Source: Streptomyces aculeolatus
Lineage (GTDB): Bacteria > Actinomycetota > Actinomycetes > Streptomycetales > Streptomycetaceae
Length of the DNA stretch: 64,000 nt
Assembly (NCBI RefSeq): GCF_020400605.1
Contig: NZ_JAINRD010000010.1
Span: forward strand, 62,001-126,000
Reading direction: 5' to 3'
The notes below the pieces were generated by a model. The model was given only the letters and a program-made list of their open reading frames with translations. It did no database searches and was not told the DNA's origin. The translations under genes and the position numbers were made by a program. Below are positions 8,762 to 16,593 of the stretch, piece by piece (position 1 is the stretch's first letter; every line of letters begins with the position of its first letter).

Positions 8762-8956
8762 TTACGAGGGGCGCGACTCCTTGGGGGTCTTCGGGGACAG
8801 GAGGGCGAGCAGCAGCAGGACACCGGTGCCCTGCGGGGAGTACACGGGCGCGTCGGAGAACGGAGCCTCCGGCTCGTCGACCAGCGCCGTGAGTGCGGCC
8901 CTCTCTGCCACACCGGCCCGGACGGGGGAGAGAGCCGGGGTCGTCTGTACGGACAT
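8762..8956 (-). CDS. Short peptide, first gene of an unknown four-gene operon
   Basis: A 64-residue peptide with a near-perfect ribosome site (TTGGAGG, 6-7 bases before ATG). The N-terminal two thirds are polar with acidic residues (VDEPEAPFSDAPVYSP); a hydrophobic run (GVLLLLALLSP) and a basic tail follow. There is no cysteine, no double-Gly leader and no lipobox. It could be a precursor peptide, a small membrane-interacting peptide or a regulator. Leading an operon with an unknown protein, a DUF6895-like protein and a serine hydrolase resembles a peptide-modification cassette, but this is inference. Confidence 0.6.
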   Translation of the reverse strand: MSVQTTPALSPVRAGVAERAALTALVDEPEAPFSDAPVYSPQGTGVLLLLALLSPKTPKESRPS

Positions 8957-9130
8957 CTTGCCTCCAAGAGTCGTCCCCTCGCGGTTTGCGACGGGAGGGA
9001 GTGACTGCGCCGCGCAGTGACGAGCGCGACGGGTGCGGCCGGTGGTCACCCATCCGGCTCACTGCACCAACGTCGGTGTCCCCTCCCCGCCTGCCACTTA
9101 GATCCCACAAGCATGGAGATCACACGAAGG

Positions 9131-9146
9131 GTGCTCCCGGGAGCAC
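9131..9146. promoter_or_regulatory. Perfect 16-bp palindrome upstream of the peptide operon
   Basis: GTGCTCCC followed directly by its reverse complement GGGAGCAC forms a perfect palindrome in the 231-bp gap between the methyltransferase end and the peptide gene start. It could be an operator for the peptide operon (about 175 bp upstream of its ATG) or part of the terminator of the methyltransferase. No loop is present, which favours a protein-binding site over a terminator. Confidence 0.3.
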
Positions 9147-9187
9147 TGAGGTTTAACGCGTCGGGCAGGCCGCCCGCGGCGGCCCGT

Positions 9188-9841
9188 TCACACCCGGCCC
9201 ATCAGGACGTAGCGCTCGTCGGTGACCGGCCGGCCCCACAACTGCTCGTCGCCGCCGAGGTCTTCGACCCGCACGTCGGCCACCAGCGGCCGCACCGCGC
9301 CGGCCAGCGCTTCGGCCCCGACGCCACCGCTCCACGGCAGCACGCCGGTGCCCGCCCCGTACGGCTCGGCGACCGGCGCTGCGGCCCCCCACCGCCCCTC
9401 GACCAGCACGAGCACGCCGCCCGGCCGCAGCCGGGCCACCCATTCCCGCAGCGCGGCCTCGGGCTCCGGCAGCGTCCACACCAGGTGCCGCGAGAGGACG
9501 ACGTCGAACCTGTCGTCCCCCGTGGGCGGAACCGCGGCGTCGCCCACGAACAGCCTGGCCTCCAGTCCGGCGGCCGCCGCCTTGGCCCGGGCCCGCTCGA
9601 CCATCCGCGGGGCCAGGTCGACACCGGTGACCCGGTGGCCGGCGGCGGCCAGCAGGCAGGTCAGCGAGCCGGTCCCGCAGCCGACGTCGAGCACGTCGGC
9701 TGCGGGCCTTCCGATCCACGACTCCAGCCGGGCCGCCCACGCCGCCCGCGTGGCGTCGTCCCGCAGGCCGTGGTCGGCCTCGTCGTCGAAGACCGCTGCC
9801 TGACCGTCCCAGTAAGCGCCGATGGCGGTGGAGTTCGTCAT
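9188..9841 (-). CDS. Class I SAM-dependent methyltransferase
   Basis: A 217-residue methyltransferase of the Methyltransf_11/25 kind. Motif I is VLDVGCGTGSLTCLLAAAG, with the acidic residue of motif II in VTGVDLAPRMVERA, then VGDAAV and FDVVLSRHLVWTLPEPEAAL. The ATG at 9841 is preceded by GCGAGGATC; the longer open frame upstream is proline-rich non-coding sequence. It stands alone between the peptide operon and the divergent coiled-coil/propeller pair. The acceptor cannot be inferred; small-molecule methylation is typical for such short proteins. Confidence 0.85.
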   Translation of the reverse strand: MTNSTAIGAYWDGQAAVFDDEADHGLRDDATRAAWAARLESWIGRPAADVLDVGCGTGSLTCLLAAAGHRVTGVDLAPRMVERARAKAAAAGLEARLFVGDAAVPPTGDDRFDVVLSRHLVWTLPEPEAALREWVARLRPGGVLVLVEGRWGAAAPVAEPYGAGTGVLPWSGGVGAEALAGAVRPLVADVRVEDLGGDEQLWGRPVTDERYVLMGRV

Positions 9842-10077
9842 GACCCGATCCTCGCAGCCGCCACTGACACCGCCGGGCCGCGCGCACCGGCGCACGACAG
9901 GCTCACCCGAGGGCGCACGGACACACGGGGAACGGCCGCGCCGACCGGCGCCCGGCCGGGTCCCCGGCGCCGCGGGAGGGGTCCCGGGCGCCGCGGGCCA
10001 CAATGCTGCCGCAACGCAACGGCCCGTAGCGGACCGCCCCCGGCAGTGCCGGGAGCGGGCGGCGGTGAGGTGGACAG

Positions 10078-10923
10078 GTGAGCAGGCTGGTGCCCCGGTT
10101 CCGGACGATCGCGGACCTCGTCGAGGCGACCGAGGAGGTGCGCGAGGGGGTGGTGCGCGGACTCGCGGAGTACGTGGGACTTGCGGCGCGCATGCGCGAG
10201 TTCGAGGACGCGTTCAGCGCCCAGGTGCTGCATGCCGCGCAGCAGTTGCACGAGGTCATCGGCCGGCGAAAGCGCCTCGAAGCGGAGCTGGAGCGCATCC
10301 GCGCGCGGATCGACCGGGGCGGCTACGGCAGCGCAGGCGAGATCGAGGACGACGTGCGCGCCGTCCTGGACGCCGCGCGCGCCGACGAGGACGGCGCCGA
10401 TGCCGCCGCCGGCGCGCCCGGCGACGCGGAGGAACCCGGCGACGCGACCGGCGACGGGCTGGACGAGGCCGCACGCAAGCGGATCCTCCGGGACTTCAAG
10501 CGCATCGTCCTGCCGTCCGTCCACGCCGACACCTCGGACACGTCCTTCTCGGACTTCGACATGGCGTACTCGGCGTACCGGTCAAGGGACTTCGTCCTCA
10601 TGGAGGCCCTCGTCCTGCAGTACCGGGGCCCGGTCGGCGCGGCGGAGGCCGACGGCCGGACGATCACCCGGGAGCAGGCCGAGGCCCGCCTGCGCGAGTA
10701 CCGGGCGGCCGCCTGGCGGCTGGACGACCGCCTGCGGGCGCTCCGGCGGGAGATCACGCAGGACGAGCGGGACCACCCGGAGCAGACCCGGGAGCGGATG
10801 CGGGAGCGGAACGAGCAGATCCGCCGGGCGATCGACACCGAGGCCGAGCGGGTGCAACTGCTCCGCCGCCGTCTGGAGACCCTGGCCGGCAGCGCACGCG
10901 ACGAGGACGGAGCAGGTCTGTGA
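10078..10923 (+). CDS. Coiled-coil protein with degenerate J-domain-like segment
   Basis: A 281-residue, highly charged helical protein. Residues 10-85 and 195-275 are heptad-rich coiled coil. Between them lies an acidic low-complexity linker (about 100-128) and a segment, DEAARKRILRDFKRIVLPS-VHADTS, followed by FDMAYSAYRSRDFVLMEALV. This resembles a J-domain helix pair with the HPD tripeptide replaced by His149-Ala150-Asp151. A true J domain needs HPD to stimulate Hsp70, so this may be a J-like scaffold. GTG start after GAGGTGG. It overlaps the propeller gene by four bases (GTGA), so the two products are probably made together and may interact. Confidence 0.6.
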   Translation: MSRLVPRFRTIADLVEATEEVREGVVRGLAEYVGLAARMREFEDAFSAQVLHAAQQLHEVIGRRKRLEAELERIRARIDRGGYGSAGEIEDDVRAVLDAARADEDGADAAAGAPGDAEEPGDATGDGLDEAARKRILRDFKRIVLPSVHADTSDTSFSDFDMAYSAYRSRDFVLMEALVLQYRGPVGAAEADGRTITREQAEARLREYRAAAWRLDDRLRALRREITQDERDHPEQTRERMRERNEQIRRAIDTEAERVQLLRRRLETLAGSARDEDGAGL

Positions 10924-12017
10924 GCGAGGGAGCACTGCGCCGGCGGACGTCCCGCGGACCGACGGCCCGCAGCGAGGTACGGGACCTGATGCGGCGGTTC
11001 CTGGAGGAGGACGAGCGGAGCGAGCCGCTGGAGTGGGACTCGTTCACCACGGCGAACGGCCTCCCGCACAACTGGATCTACGACGTCTTCCAGGACTCCG
11101 CGGGACGCATGTGGGTCGGTACCTGGGGCGGCGGCCTCGCGGTCCGCGAAGGCGGGAGGTGGCGGGCCTACGGCCGCCGGCACGGACTGGTCAGCGATGC
11201 GGTGACCTGCATCAGGCAGGACGCGCACGGCGACATCTGGGCCGCCACGGACGCGGGTCTCAACCGCTTCGACGAGGCGGCCGACCGGTTCGTCGCCGCC
11301 GGCCTGACCGGCGTGAGCATCCTGAACATCCACTTCGACCGCGACCGGAACCTGTGGGCCGGCTGCTGGCGCGCCACCCGGACCGGCGGCGGCCTGCACC
11401 GGTTCGACGGGCGGCGCTGGCACGCGTTCTCCAAGAAGGAGGGCCTGCCGAGCCTGGAGGTCCTGAAGGTCTTCGAGGACTCGCGCGGCCGCATCTGGGT
11501 GGGCACCTACGAGCACGGCCGCGGCGCCGGGGTCGGCTGCTGGGACGGCTCGTCGTGGCAGCAGTTCACGCGCCGGGACGGGCTCCTCGACGACTGCGTG
11601 TACTCGATGTTCGAGGACCCCGAGGGGCGGATGTGGTTCGGCACCCTCAAGGGCGTCTCCGTCTACGGCAACGGCACATGGCACCGCATGACCACGGCGG
11701 ACGGCCTGGTGCACGACCGGGTCTACGCCATGTTCATCGACGCGGAGCACAGGATGTGGTTCGGCACCGAGGGCGGCGTCAGCCGCTTCGACGGCACGAA
11801 CTGGGAGACGTTCACGCGCGGCCGCGGACTGGTGGAGAACCTGGTGCGGACCATCGTCCAGGACCGCGACGGCGACCTGTGGTTCGGCACGTACCCGTAC
11901 GCCAGGGGCAAGGGGGGCATCAGCCGCGCCCGCACGCCCCGCCACCGCAGGAGCATCGCCGAGACGACGAGGGACTACCTCCCGCCGGGCCCCAGGAGGA
12001 AGCTGCCTCCGGGCTGA
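10920..12017 (+). CDS. Stand-alone Reg_prop beta-propeller protein
   Basis: A 365-residue protein made largely of repeats of about 40-45 residues, each ending in motifs such as D-x-x-G-R-M-W-V-G-T and G-L-S-R-F-D. This is the two-component-regulator propeller (Reg_prop) repeat, normally the periplasmic sensor part of hybrid histidine kinases. Here there is no signal peptide, membrane segment, kinase or DNA-binding domain, so it is a free cytosolic propeller of roughly six or seven blades. The first ~40 residues are a charged helical segment. It begins within the stop of the coiled-coil gene (GTGA overlap), arguing for a complex. A binding or sensing role is likely; the ligand is unknown. Confidence 0.8.
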   Translation: MSEGALRRRTSRGPTARSEVRDLMRRFLEEDERSEPLEWDSFTTANGLPHNWIYDVFQDSAGRMWVGTWGGGLAVREGGRWRAYGRRHGLVSDAVTCIRQDAHGDIWAATDAGLNRFDEAADRFVAAGLTGVSILNIHFDRDRNLWAGCWRATRTGGGLHRFDGRRWHAFSKKEGLPSLEVLKVFEDSRGRIWVGTYEHGRGAGVGCWDGSSWQQFTRRDGLLDDCVYSMFEDPEGRMWFGTLKGVSVYGNGTWHRMTTADGLVHDRVYAMFIDAEHRMWFGTEGGVSRFDGTNWETFTRGRGLVENLVRTIVQDRDGDLWFGTYPYARGKGGISRARTPRHRRSIAETTRDYLPPGPRRKLPPG

Positions 12018-12049
12018 AACGGCCGCTTGCCGGCGGTGAAGGGGAGTCC

Positions 12050-12103
12050 CGGCTCGGCTCGCGACAGCGGCCCGGCGCCGGGAACCACGCCGAGCCGCTG
12101 TCG
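12050..12103 (+). terminator. Interlocked inverted repeats after the propeller gene (terminator-like)
   Basis: Starting 33 bases after the propeller stop codon, arm A CGGCTCGGC (12050-12058) pairs with GCCGAGCCG (12089-12097). Arm B CGACAGCGG (12062-12070) pairs with CCGCTGTCG (12095-12103). A palindrome CCCGGCGCCGGG lies between (12071-12082). The A-B-A'-B' order is that of a pseudoknot, or of two alternative stems, since A' and B' share three bases. A transcription terminator is the simplest reading. Confidence 0.45.
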
Positions 12104-12184
12104 TGCAGGTGCGAACTGCTTCAGTGCTCCGGGGCCGGTCTTCGGTCCGCCCCCGGATCAGCCGCTACCGCGGCCCGGGGCACC

Positions 12185-12691
12185 TCAGCGGGCACACGTA
12201 CGGATCCGCCACACCGGAGACCAGTTCACGTTACTGGCCCTTCCTGACCAGTATTCGGCGTGCTTGGCGCCGTTCTGGTCCAGGAAGAACGCCGTACGCG
12301 ATTGCCAGTTGTGGCTGTCCCACAGACCCGTGAAGTTGTCGAGACCGAAGAGCGCGCACCCACGGAAGTGGTACACCCGGTACCGGTCGCCGTTGAAGAT
12401 CTGGATGGTGCAGAGGGATCCGCTCCTTGCGCAGTAGCCGTTCGGATCGTGCACCTGCTTTCTGGCACTGCGGCCGGCAGCGGCCCGGTCGTCACGCCAC
12501 ATGTGGTCCGAGTGTTCCACGCGCGCGGTCTGACTGCCGTTGATCTTGTACGCGTGCGGCTGACCCGCCGTCACGCCCATGTCCCGGTCGGGCGGAGGCT
12601 GCGCCGCCGCCGTGGAGCCTGCGACCAGGCTCAGAAGAAGCGTGATCGCCGCCGCCAGGGACGCGACGAGAATCCGTTGATTCTTGATCAA
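12185..12691 (-). CDS. Secreted peptidase-inhibitor I36-like protein
   Basis: A 168-residue exported protein. A TTG start at 12691 with AGAGAGG seven bases upstream gives a classical signal peptide (basic start, a hydrophobic core with SLAAAITLLLSLVAG, cleavage after STAAA). The mature part has four cysteines and a C-terminal domain with GYCARSGSLCTIQIFNGD and YHFRGCALFGLDNFTG, resembling the beta/gamma-crystallin-like peptidase inhibitor I36 domain that Streptomyces secretes against metalloproteases. Matching is by eye and the inhibitory loop is not recognised, so a plain secreted crystallin-fold protein remains possible. It is divergent from the AfsR-like regulator. Confidence 0.6.
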   Translation of the reverse strand: MIKNQRILVASLAAAITLLLSLVAGSTAAAQPPPDRDMGVTAGQPHAYKINGSQTARVEHSDHMWRDDRAAAGRSARKQVHDPNGYCARSGSLCTIQIFNGDRYRVYHFRGCALFGLDNFTGLWDSHNWQSRTAFFLDQNGAKHAEYWSGRASNVNWSPVWRIRTCAR

Positions 12692-12913
12692 GAGGAGCCT
12701 CTCTCTCGTGGTGTGCGGGTCCGGCCCGCAGGTGAGGAGATGCTGCCGATTCGTGCTATACAAGGCGCTATACACAGTTGTGTAGGTGATGTGGAGTGCC
12801 CGCCGGAATCGGCGCCTTCATGTCAGACCCGATCGCCGGCGTGAGTGGGAGCGGCCACCCTCACTCACAGGGGGGCCGTGCCGGCGGATCGGGAAACGGG
12901 GGAACGGGGGATC

Positions 12914-15862
12914 ATGGATTTTCGGATCTTGGGAGCCCTGGAGACGAGGGACGGCGCGGGATCGCTGCTGAAGCCGTCCCGGCGCAAGCAGCGGCTGCTG
13001 CTGGCCGTGCTGCTCCTGCGGGCCAACACGCCGGTGTCGACGGAGACGCTGCTCGACCTGCTCTGGTCGGACGCGGCGCCGCCGTCGGCACGGGCCAATC
13101 TGCAGTCCTACGTCAGCGATCTGAGGCGTCTGCTCCAGTGCGGCGAACCGGCCGAGGCGCCCCGCCTGTACCGGGCGAACAACGGGTACGCGCTTCGCAC
13201 CGGACCCGCCGAGTTGGACGCCGCCGTCTTCGAGGAGCTGGCCGTCGAGGGCCGGCGGGCGCTCGGCGAGCAGCGGTACTCGTGCGCAGTCGAACGGCTC
13301 AGCGGCGCTCTCGCCCAGTGGCGGGGAGCCGTGCTGGAGGACGTGCCGCTGCCCGCCGCGCTGCAACCCGAGGCCGAGCGGCTGGAGGAGCTGCGCTCGG
13401 TGGTGATGGAGGACTGCGTCCAGGCGCGGCTGGAGATCGCCGAGCCCGCGCCGCTCGCCGCCGAGTTGGCGGCGCTGACCGCGCGCCACCCCCTGCGCGA
13501 GCGGTTATGGGCGCAACTCATGCTCGCCCTCTACCGCGCCGGGCGGCAGGCCGACGCCCTCGCCGCGTACCGCCGCGTCCACCGGCTGCTCGACCAGGAA
13601 CTCGGTGTCCGGCCCGGCCGGATGCTGCAGAAGCTGCACCGGCAGATCCTCTCCGCCGACCCGGTGCTGACCCCGCCGCCCGCGGAGGTGCGGATCGCCC
13701 GGCTGGTGCCGCGGCAACTGCCGCCGCCACCGCAGATGTTCACCGGCCGGCTCCGCGAGGTGGCCGCGCTGGAGCTGGTGGAGGACGCGTCCGCGGTGGT
13801 GATCAGCGCCATCGACGGGATGGCGGGGATCGGCAAGACCGCGCTCGCCGTCCACGTCGCCCACCGGATCGCCGGCCGCTTCCCCGACGGGCAGCTCTTC
13901 ATCGACCTCCACGGCTACACGCCCGGCGTCGCCCCCGTCGCTCCGGACGAGGCGCTCGATCAGGTGCTGCGGGCGCTGGGCACTCCCCCGCCGCAGATCC
14001 CGGACGGCGTCGAGGAGCGGGCGGCGCTGTTCCGGACCCGGCTCGCCGACCGGCGGATGCTGATCGTCCTGGACAACGCCGCCGCCGAGACCCAGGTGGC
14101 GCCGCTGCTGCCCGGAGCACCGGGCTGCCTGGTGCTGGTCACCAGCCGGCGCCGGCTCGCCGGGCTCGACAGCACGGGCGCGGTCTCGCTGGACACCCTG
14201 CCGCTCCCGGACGGGGTGGGGCTCTTCGTACGGACCGTCGGCGGGCAACGCGTGCGCGACGAGCCGCCCGCGCTGCTGGCGGAACTCGTCGAGCTGTGCG
14301 GGCGGCTGCCGATGGCGATCCGGATCTCGGCGGCCCGGCTCAGGTCGCACCCCGCCTGGGATGTGGCGCTCCTGGTGGACCGGTTGCGGGACCAGCACCA
14401 GCGGCTGCACGAGCTGGAAGCGGGGCACCGCAGCGTCGCTGCCGCCCTCGACATGTCGTACCGGCACCTGAGCCCCGACCAGCAGCGCACGTACCGGCTG
14501 CTCGGCCTGCACCCGGGCCCCGACATCGACGCCTACGCCACCGCGGCCCTGCTCGACTCGACGGTGCCGCACGCGGGGCGGATGGTCGAGCAACTCCTCG
14601 ACGTCCACCTGCTGCACGAGCCCACACCCGGCCGGTACCGGTTCCACGACCTGGTACGCGCCCACGCGGCGCGCACCGCCGCGGGCGGGCCGGCGGAGCA
14701 CGCCGCGCGTGCGGCGCTGACCCGGCTGTTCGACTACTACCGGCACACCGCCGCCCGCGCGGCGGACGCGGCGTACCCGTACCGGAGCGAACGCCGCCCG
14801 GACGTACCGGTGGTGCGCACTCCCCGCCCCGACCTGCCCGACGCGGCGACCGCCCTCGGCTGGCTGGACGGCGAGCTGCCCAACCTGCTGGCCGCCGCGA
14901 AGCACGCCACCGAGCGCGGCAGGCCGGAGTACGTCTCGAACCTGTCGTCCATCCTGCACCGGCACCTGCGCACCCGCGGCCGCTACCACGACGCTCTGGT
15001 CCTGCACGACCAGGCGGTGTCGGCGGCCCGCGCCACCGGCCAGCACGTGACCGAGTTGGAGGCGCTGACCGGGCTCGGCCACATACACCGGCGGCAGGGC
15101 CGGTACGCGCAGGCGGGCGACCACTACCAGCGGGCCCTGCGCATCGCCCGCGCCACCGGCCACCACCACGGCGAACTCGACGCGCTCAGCGGCCTCGGCC
15201 AGATCTATCTGCTGCAGGGCAGGCGCGCGCAGGCGGGCGACCACTACCAGCGGGCCCTGCGCATCGCCCGCGCCACCGGCCACCACCACGGCGAACTCGA
15301 CGCGCTGACCGGCCTCGGCCACATCCACCGGCTGCAGGGCAGGCGTACGCAGGCCACCGGCCTGTTCGAGCAGGCACTGCGCGTCGCGAGCGCCGCCGGC
15401 CACCGCCCCGGCGAACTGGACGCGCTCGCCGGGCTGATCCACCGGCTGCGCGGCCGGTACGCACAGGCCATCGTCCACTACCGGCGACTCCTCGACCTGG
15501 CCCGGGAGACCGGCAACCGCAACTGGCAGTTCGAGGCCCACCAGGGACTGGGCCGGCTGCGCTACGCCACCGGCGACCCGGCCGGGGCCCTCGCGCACCA
15601 CGACCAGGCGCTCGCGCTGGCGGGCGAGCTGGGCCAGCCCGTGGACCAGGCACGGGCCCACGGCGGCCTCGCCCGGGCCCACCAGGCCCTCGGCCGGCGC
15701 AAGCAGGCGCGCGGCCACTGGCAGCACGCCCTGACCATCCTCGCCGGCGTCGGCATAGACGAGACCGACGACGAGGAGACCACCACGGCCGCCATCCGCA
15801 CCCACCTCGCCGGCCCCGCCGGGTGCACCGAGAAGAGGACCGACCTGCGCTTGCTGCTCTGA
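12914..15862 (+). CDS. AfsR/SARP-family regulator with NB-ARC and TPR domains
   Basis: A 982-residue regulator with the AfsR layout: OmpR-type winged helix (about 1-95), bacterial transcriptional activation domain (about 96-245), NB-ARC ATPase with Walker A GMAGIGKTA near residue 302 and Walker B RMLIVLDNA, and C-terminal tetratricopeptide repeats (about 690-960). SARPs activate secondary-metabolism or developmental genes; the ATPase and TPR parts sense signals. ATG 12914 follows GGGGGATC. Leu198 is a TTA codon (13505-13507), so production should depend on bldA tRNA. Two TPR units are near-identical at DNA level. No biosynthetic cluster adjoins it, so its target is unknown. Confidence 0.92.
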   Translation: MDFRILGALETRDGAGSLLKPSRRKQRLLLAVLLLRANTPVSTETLLDLLWSDAAPPSARANLQSYVSDLRRLLQCGEPAEAPRLYRANNGYALRTGPAELDAAVFEELAVEGRRALGEQRYSCAVERLSGALAQWRGAVLEDVPLPAALQPEAERLEELRSVVMEDCVQARLEIAEPAPLAAELAALTARHPLRERLWAQLMLALYRAGRQADALAAYRRVHRLLDQELGVRPGRMLQKLHRQILSADPVLTPPPAEVRIARLVPRQLPPPPQMFTGRLREVAALELVEDASAVVISAIDGMAGIGKTALAVHVAHRIAGRFPDGQLFIDLHGYTPGVAPVAPDEALDQVLRALGTPPPQIPDGVEERAALFRTRLADRRMLIVLDNAAAETQVAPLLPGAPGCLVLVTSRRRLAGLDSTGAVSLDTLPLPDGVGLFVRTVGGQRVRDEPPALLAELVELCGRLPMAIRISAARLRSHPAWDVALLVDRLRDQHQRLHELEAGHRSVAAALDMSYRHLSPDQQRTYRLLGLHPGPDIDAYATAALLDSTVPHAGRMVEQLLDVHLLHEPTPGRYRFHDLVRAHAARTAAGGPAEHAARAALTRLFDYYRHTAARAADAAYPYRSERRPDVPVVRTPRPDLPDAATALGWLDGELPNLLAAAKHATERGRPEYVSNLSSILHRHLRTRGRYHDALVLHDQAVSAARATGQHVTELEALTGLGHIHRRQGRYAQAGDHYQRALRIARATGHHHGELDALSGLGQIYLLQGRRAQAGDHYQRALRIARATGHHHGELDALTGLGHIHRLQGRRTQATGLFEQALRVASAAGHRPGELDALAGLIHRLRGRYAQAIVHYRRLLDLARETGNRNWQFEAHQGLGRLRYATGDPAGALAHHDQALALAGELGQPVDQARAHGGLARAHQALGRRKQARGHWQHALTILAGVGIDETDDEETTTAAIRTHLAGPAGCTEKRTDLRLLL
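15106..15306 (+). repeat. 120-bp duplicated TPR units in the AfsR-like gene
   Basis: Bases 15106-15186 and 15226-15306 are identical over about 81 bp (ending in a block covering QRALRIARATGHHHGELDAL), offset by 120 bp, one 40-residue TPR unit. Neighbouring units are clearly diverged, so this is a recent duplication or gene-conversion event inside the sensor domain. Confidence 0.85.
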
Positions 15863-15974
15863 CGAACCACCCGCGGGGCAGGACGCGTCGGGCCGGGGCG
15901 CCGAGGCTCTCCGGCCCGGTCGGGCGCAATAATTCTGATTGCTGCACAAGTAACCCGCCCGTGGAGAGCCGATC

Positions 15975-16520
15975 ATGATCACCACCGGAGGCGATCCCTC
16001 ACTGCTGCGCCGGGTGAACCAGGCCGCCGTCCTGCGTGCCCTGTACGCCGCGGATGCGCTGACCGGCGCCGGTTGGGGCGAGGTCGGCGTCACCAGCATG
16101 GACCAGGTGTTCATCAACAACGAGTTCTACCGCGCCGACTTCCTGCCCTGCATGCTCGGCTGGATCAGCCTGTCCGGATCGGAGGACCTCGCGATCATCG
16201 AGGGCAAGCTCGCGCGGGGAGCCGGCCTCAACGCGGGCGTCGGCTTCCAGTCCTCCGTGGCCGGCCTCGACGGCGGCGGTGAGAACGCGGCGCGGATCCT
16301 CGACGCGATCAAGCAGGGGGAGACTGCCCGCAATCTCGGCGCGTTCACCGAGGCGCAGCGCGTGGTGGCACCGCGGCCGCGGCTGACGGCCGGCGAGTTG
16401 CCCGAGGCACCGCTCGGCGAGCTGTACGAGACGAAGGTCGCGACGAACACGCCGGCGGCGCACCAGACGGACGGATTGCCCGTGGCCACCGAGCGCTACC
16501 GCATCAGCATCACGCACTGA
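15975..16520 (+). pseudogene. In-frame chimeric remnant: ROK repressor N-terminus fused to carbohydrate-enzyme C-terminus
   Basis: This 181-codon open frame starts like a ROK-family repressor (MITTGGDPSLLRRVNQAAVL, then RALYAADALT), with a GGAGAG ribosome site. After about 30 residues it changes abruptly. From WGEVGVTSMDQVF onward it aligns with residues ~555-660 of the Tat-exported enzyme encoded at 23824-26193: FYRADFLPCMLG against FYRANYMPGMMG, ARGAGLNAGVGF against ARAASLNAGINF, GAFTEAQR against GAFTPAQR. Neither half is complete: the ROK part lacks even a full helix-turn-helix, and the enzyme part lacks its catalytic body. The likely origin is a deletion between an old ROK gene and a paralogous enzyme gene that happened to keep frame. 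It may still be translated, but function is doubtful. Confidence 0.8.
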
Positions 16521-16593
16521 CCCCCGGCCCGGCAGCGAGCGGGCGGCGGCCGTGGCGGCCGTCGCCCCCGCCGGACGGCCGGGCCGGCCCGGT

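Noticed and set aside
8762..8956. Short peptide as a lanthipeptide or thiopeptide precursor
   Set aside because: No cysteine, and no LanB/LanM, YcaO or radical-SAM enzyme nearby. Only an unclassified peptide can be claimed.
12796..15978. A 1060-codon frame overlapping the AfsR-like gene
   Set aside because: Composition is almost only Ala, Arg, Gly and Pro. The +1 frame carries clear SARP, NB-ARC and TPR motifs.
15975..16520. Chimera explained by a sequencing frameshift in one real gene
   Set aside because: The two parts belong to unrelated families and are joined in one frame; a frameshift would not replace a ROK body with an enzyme C-terminus.
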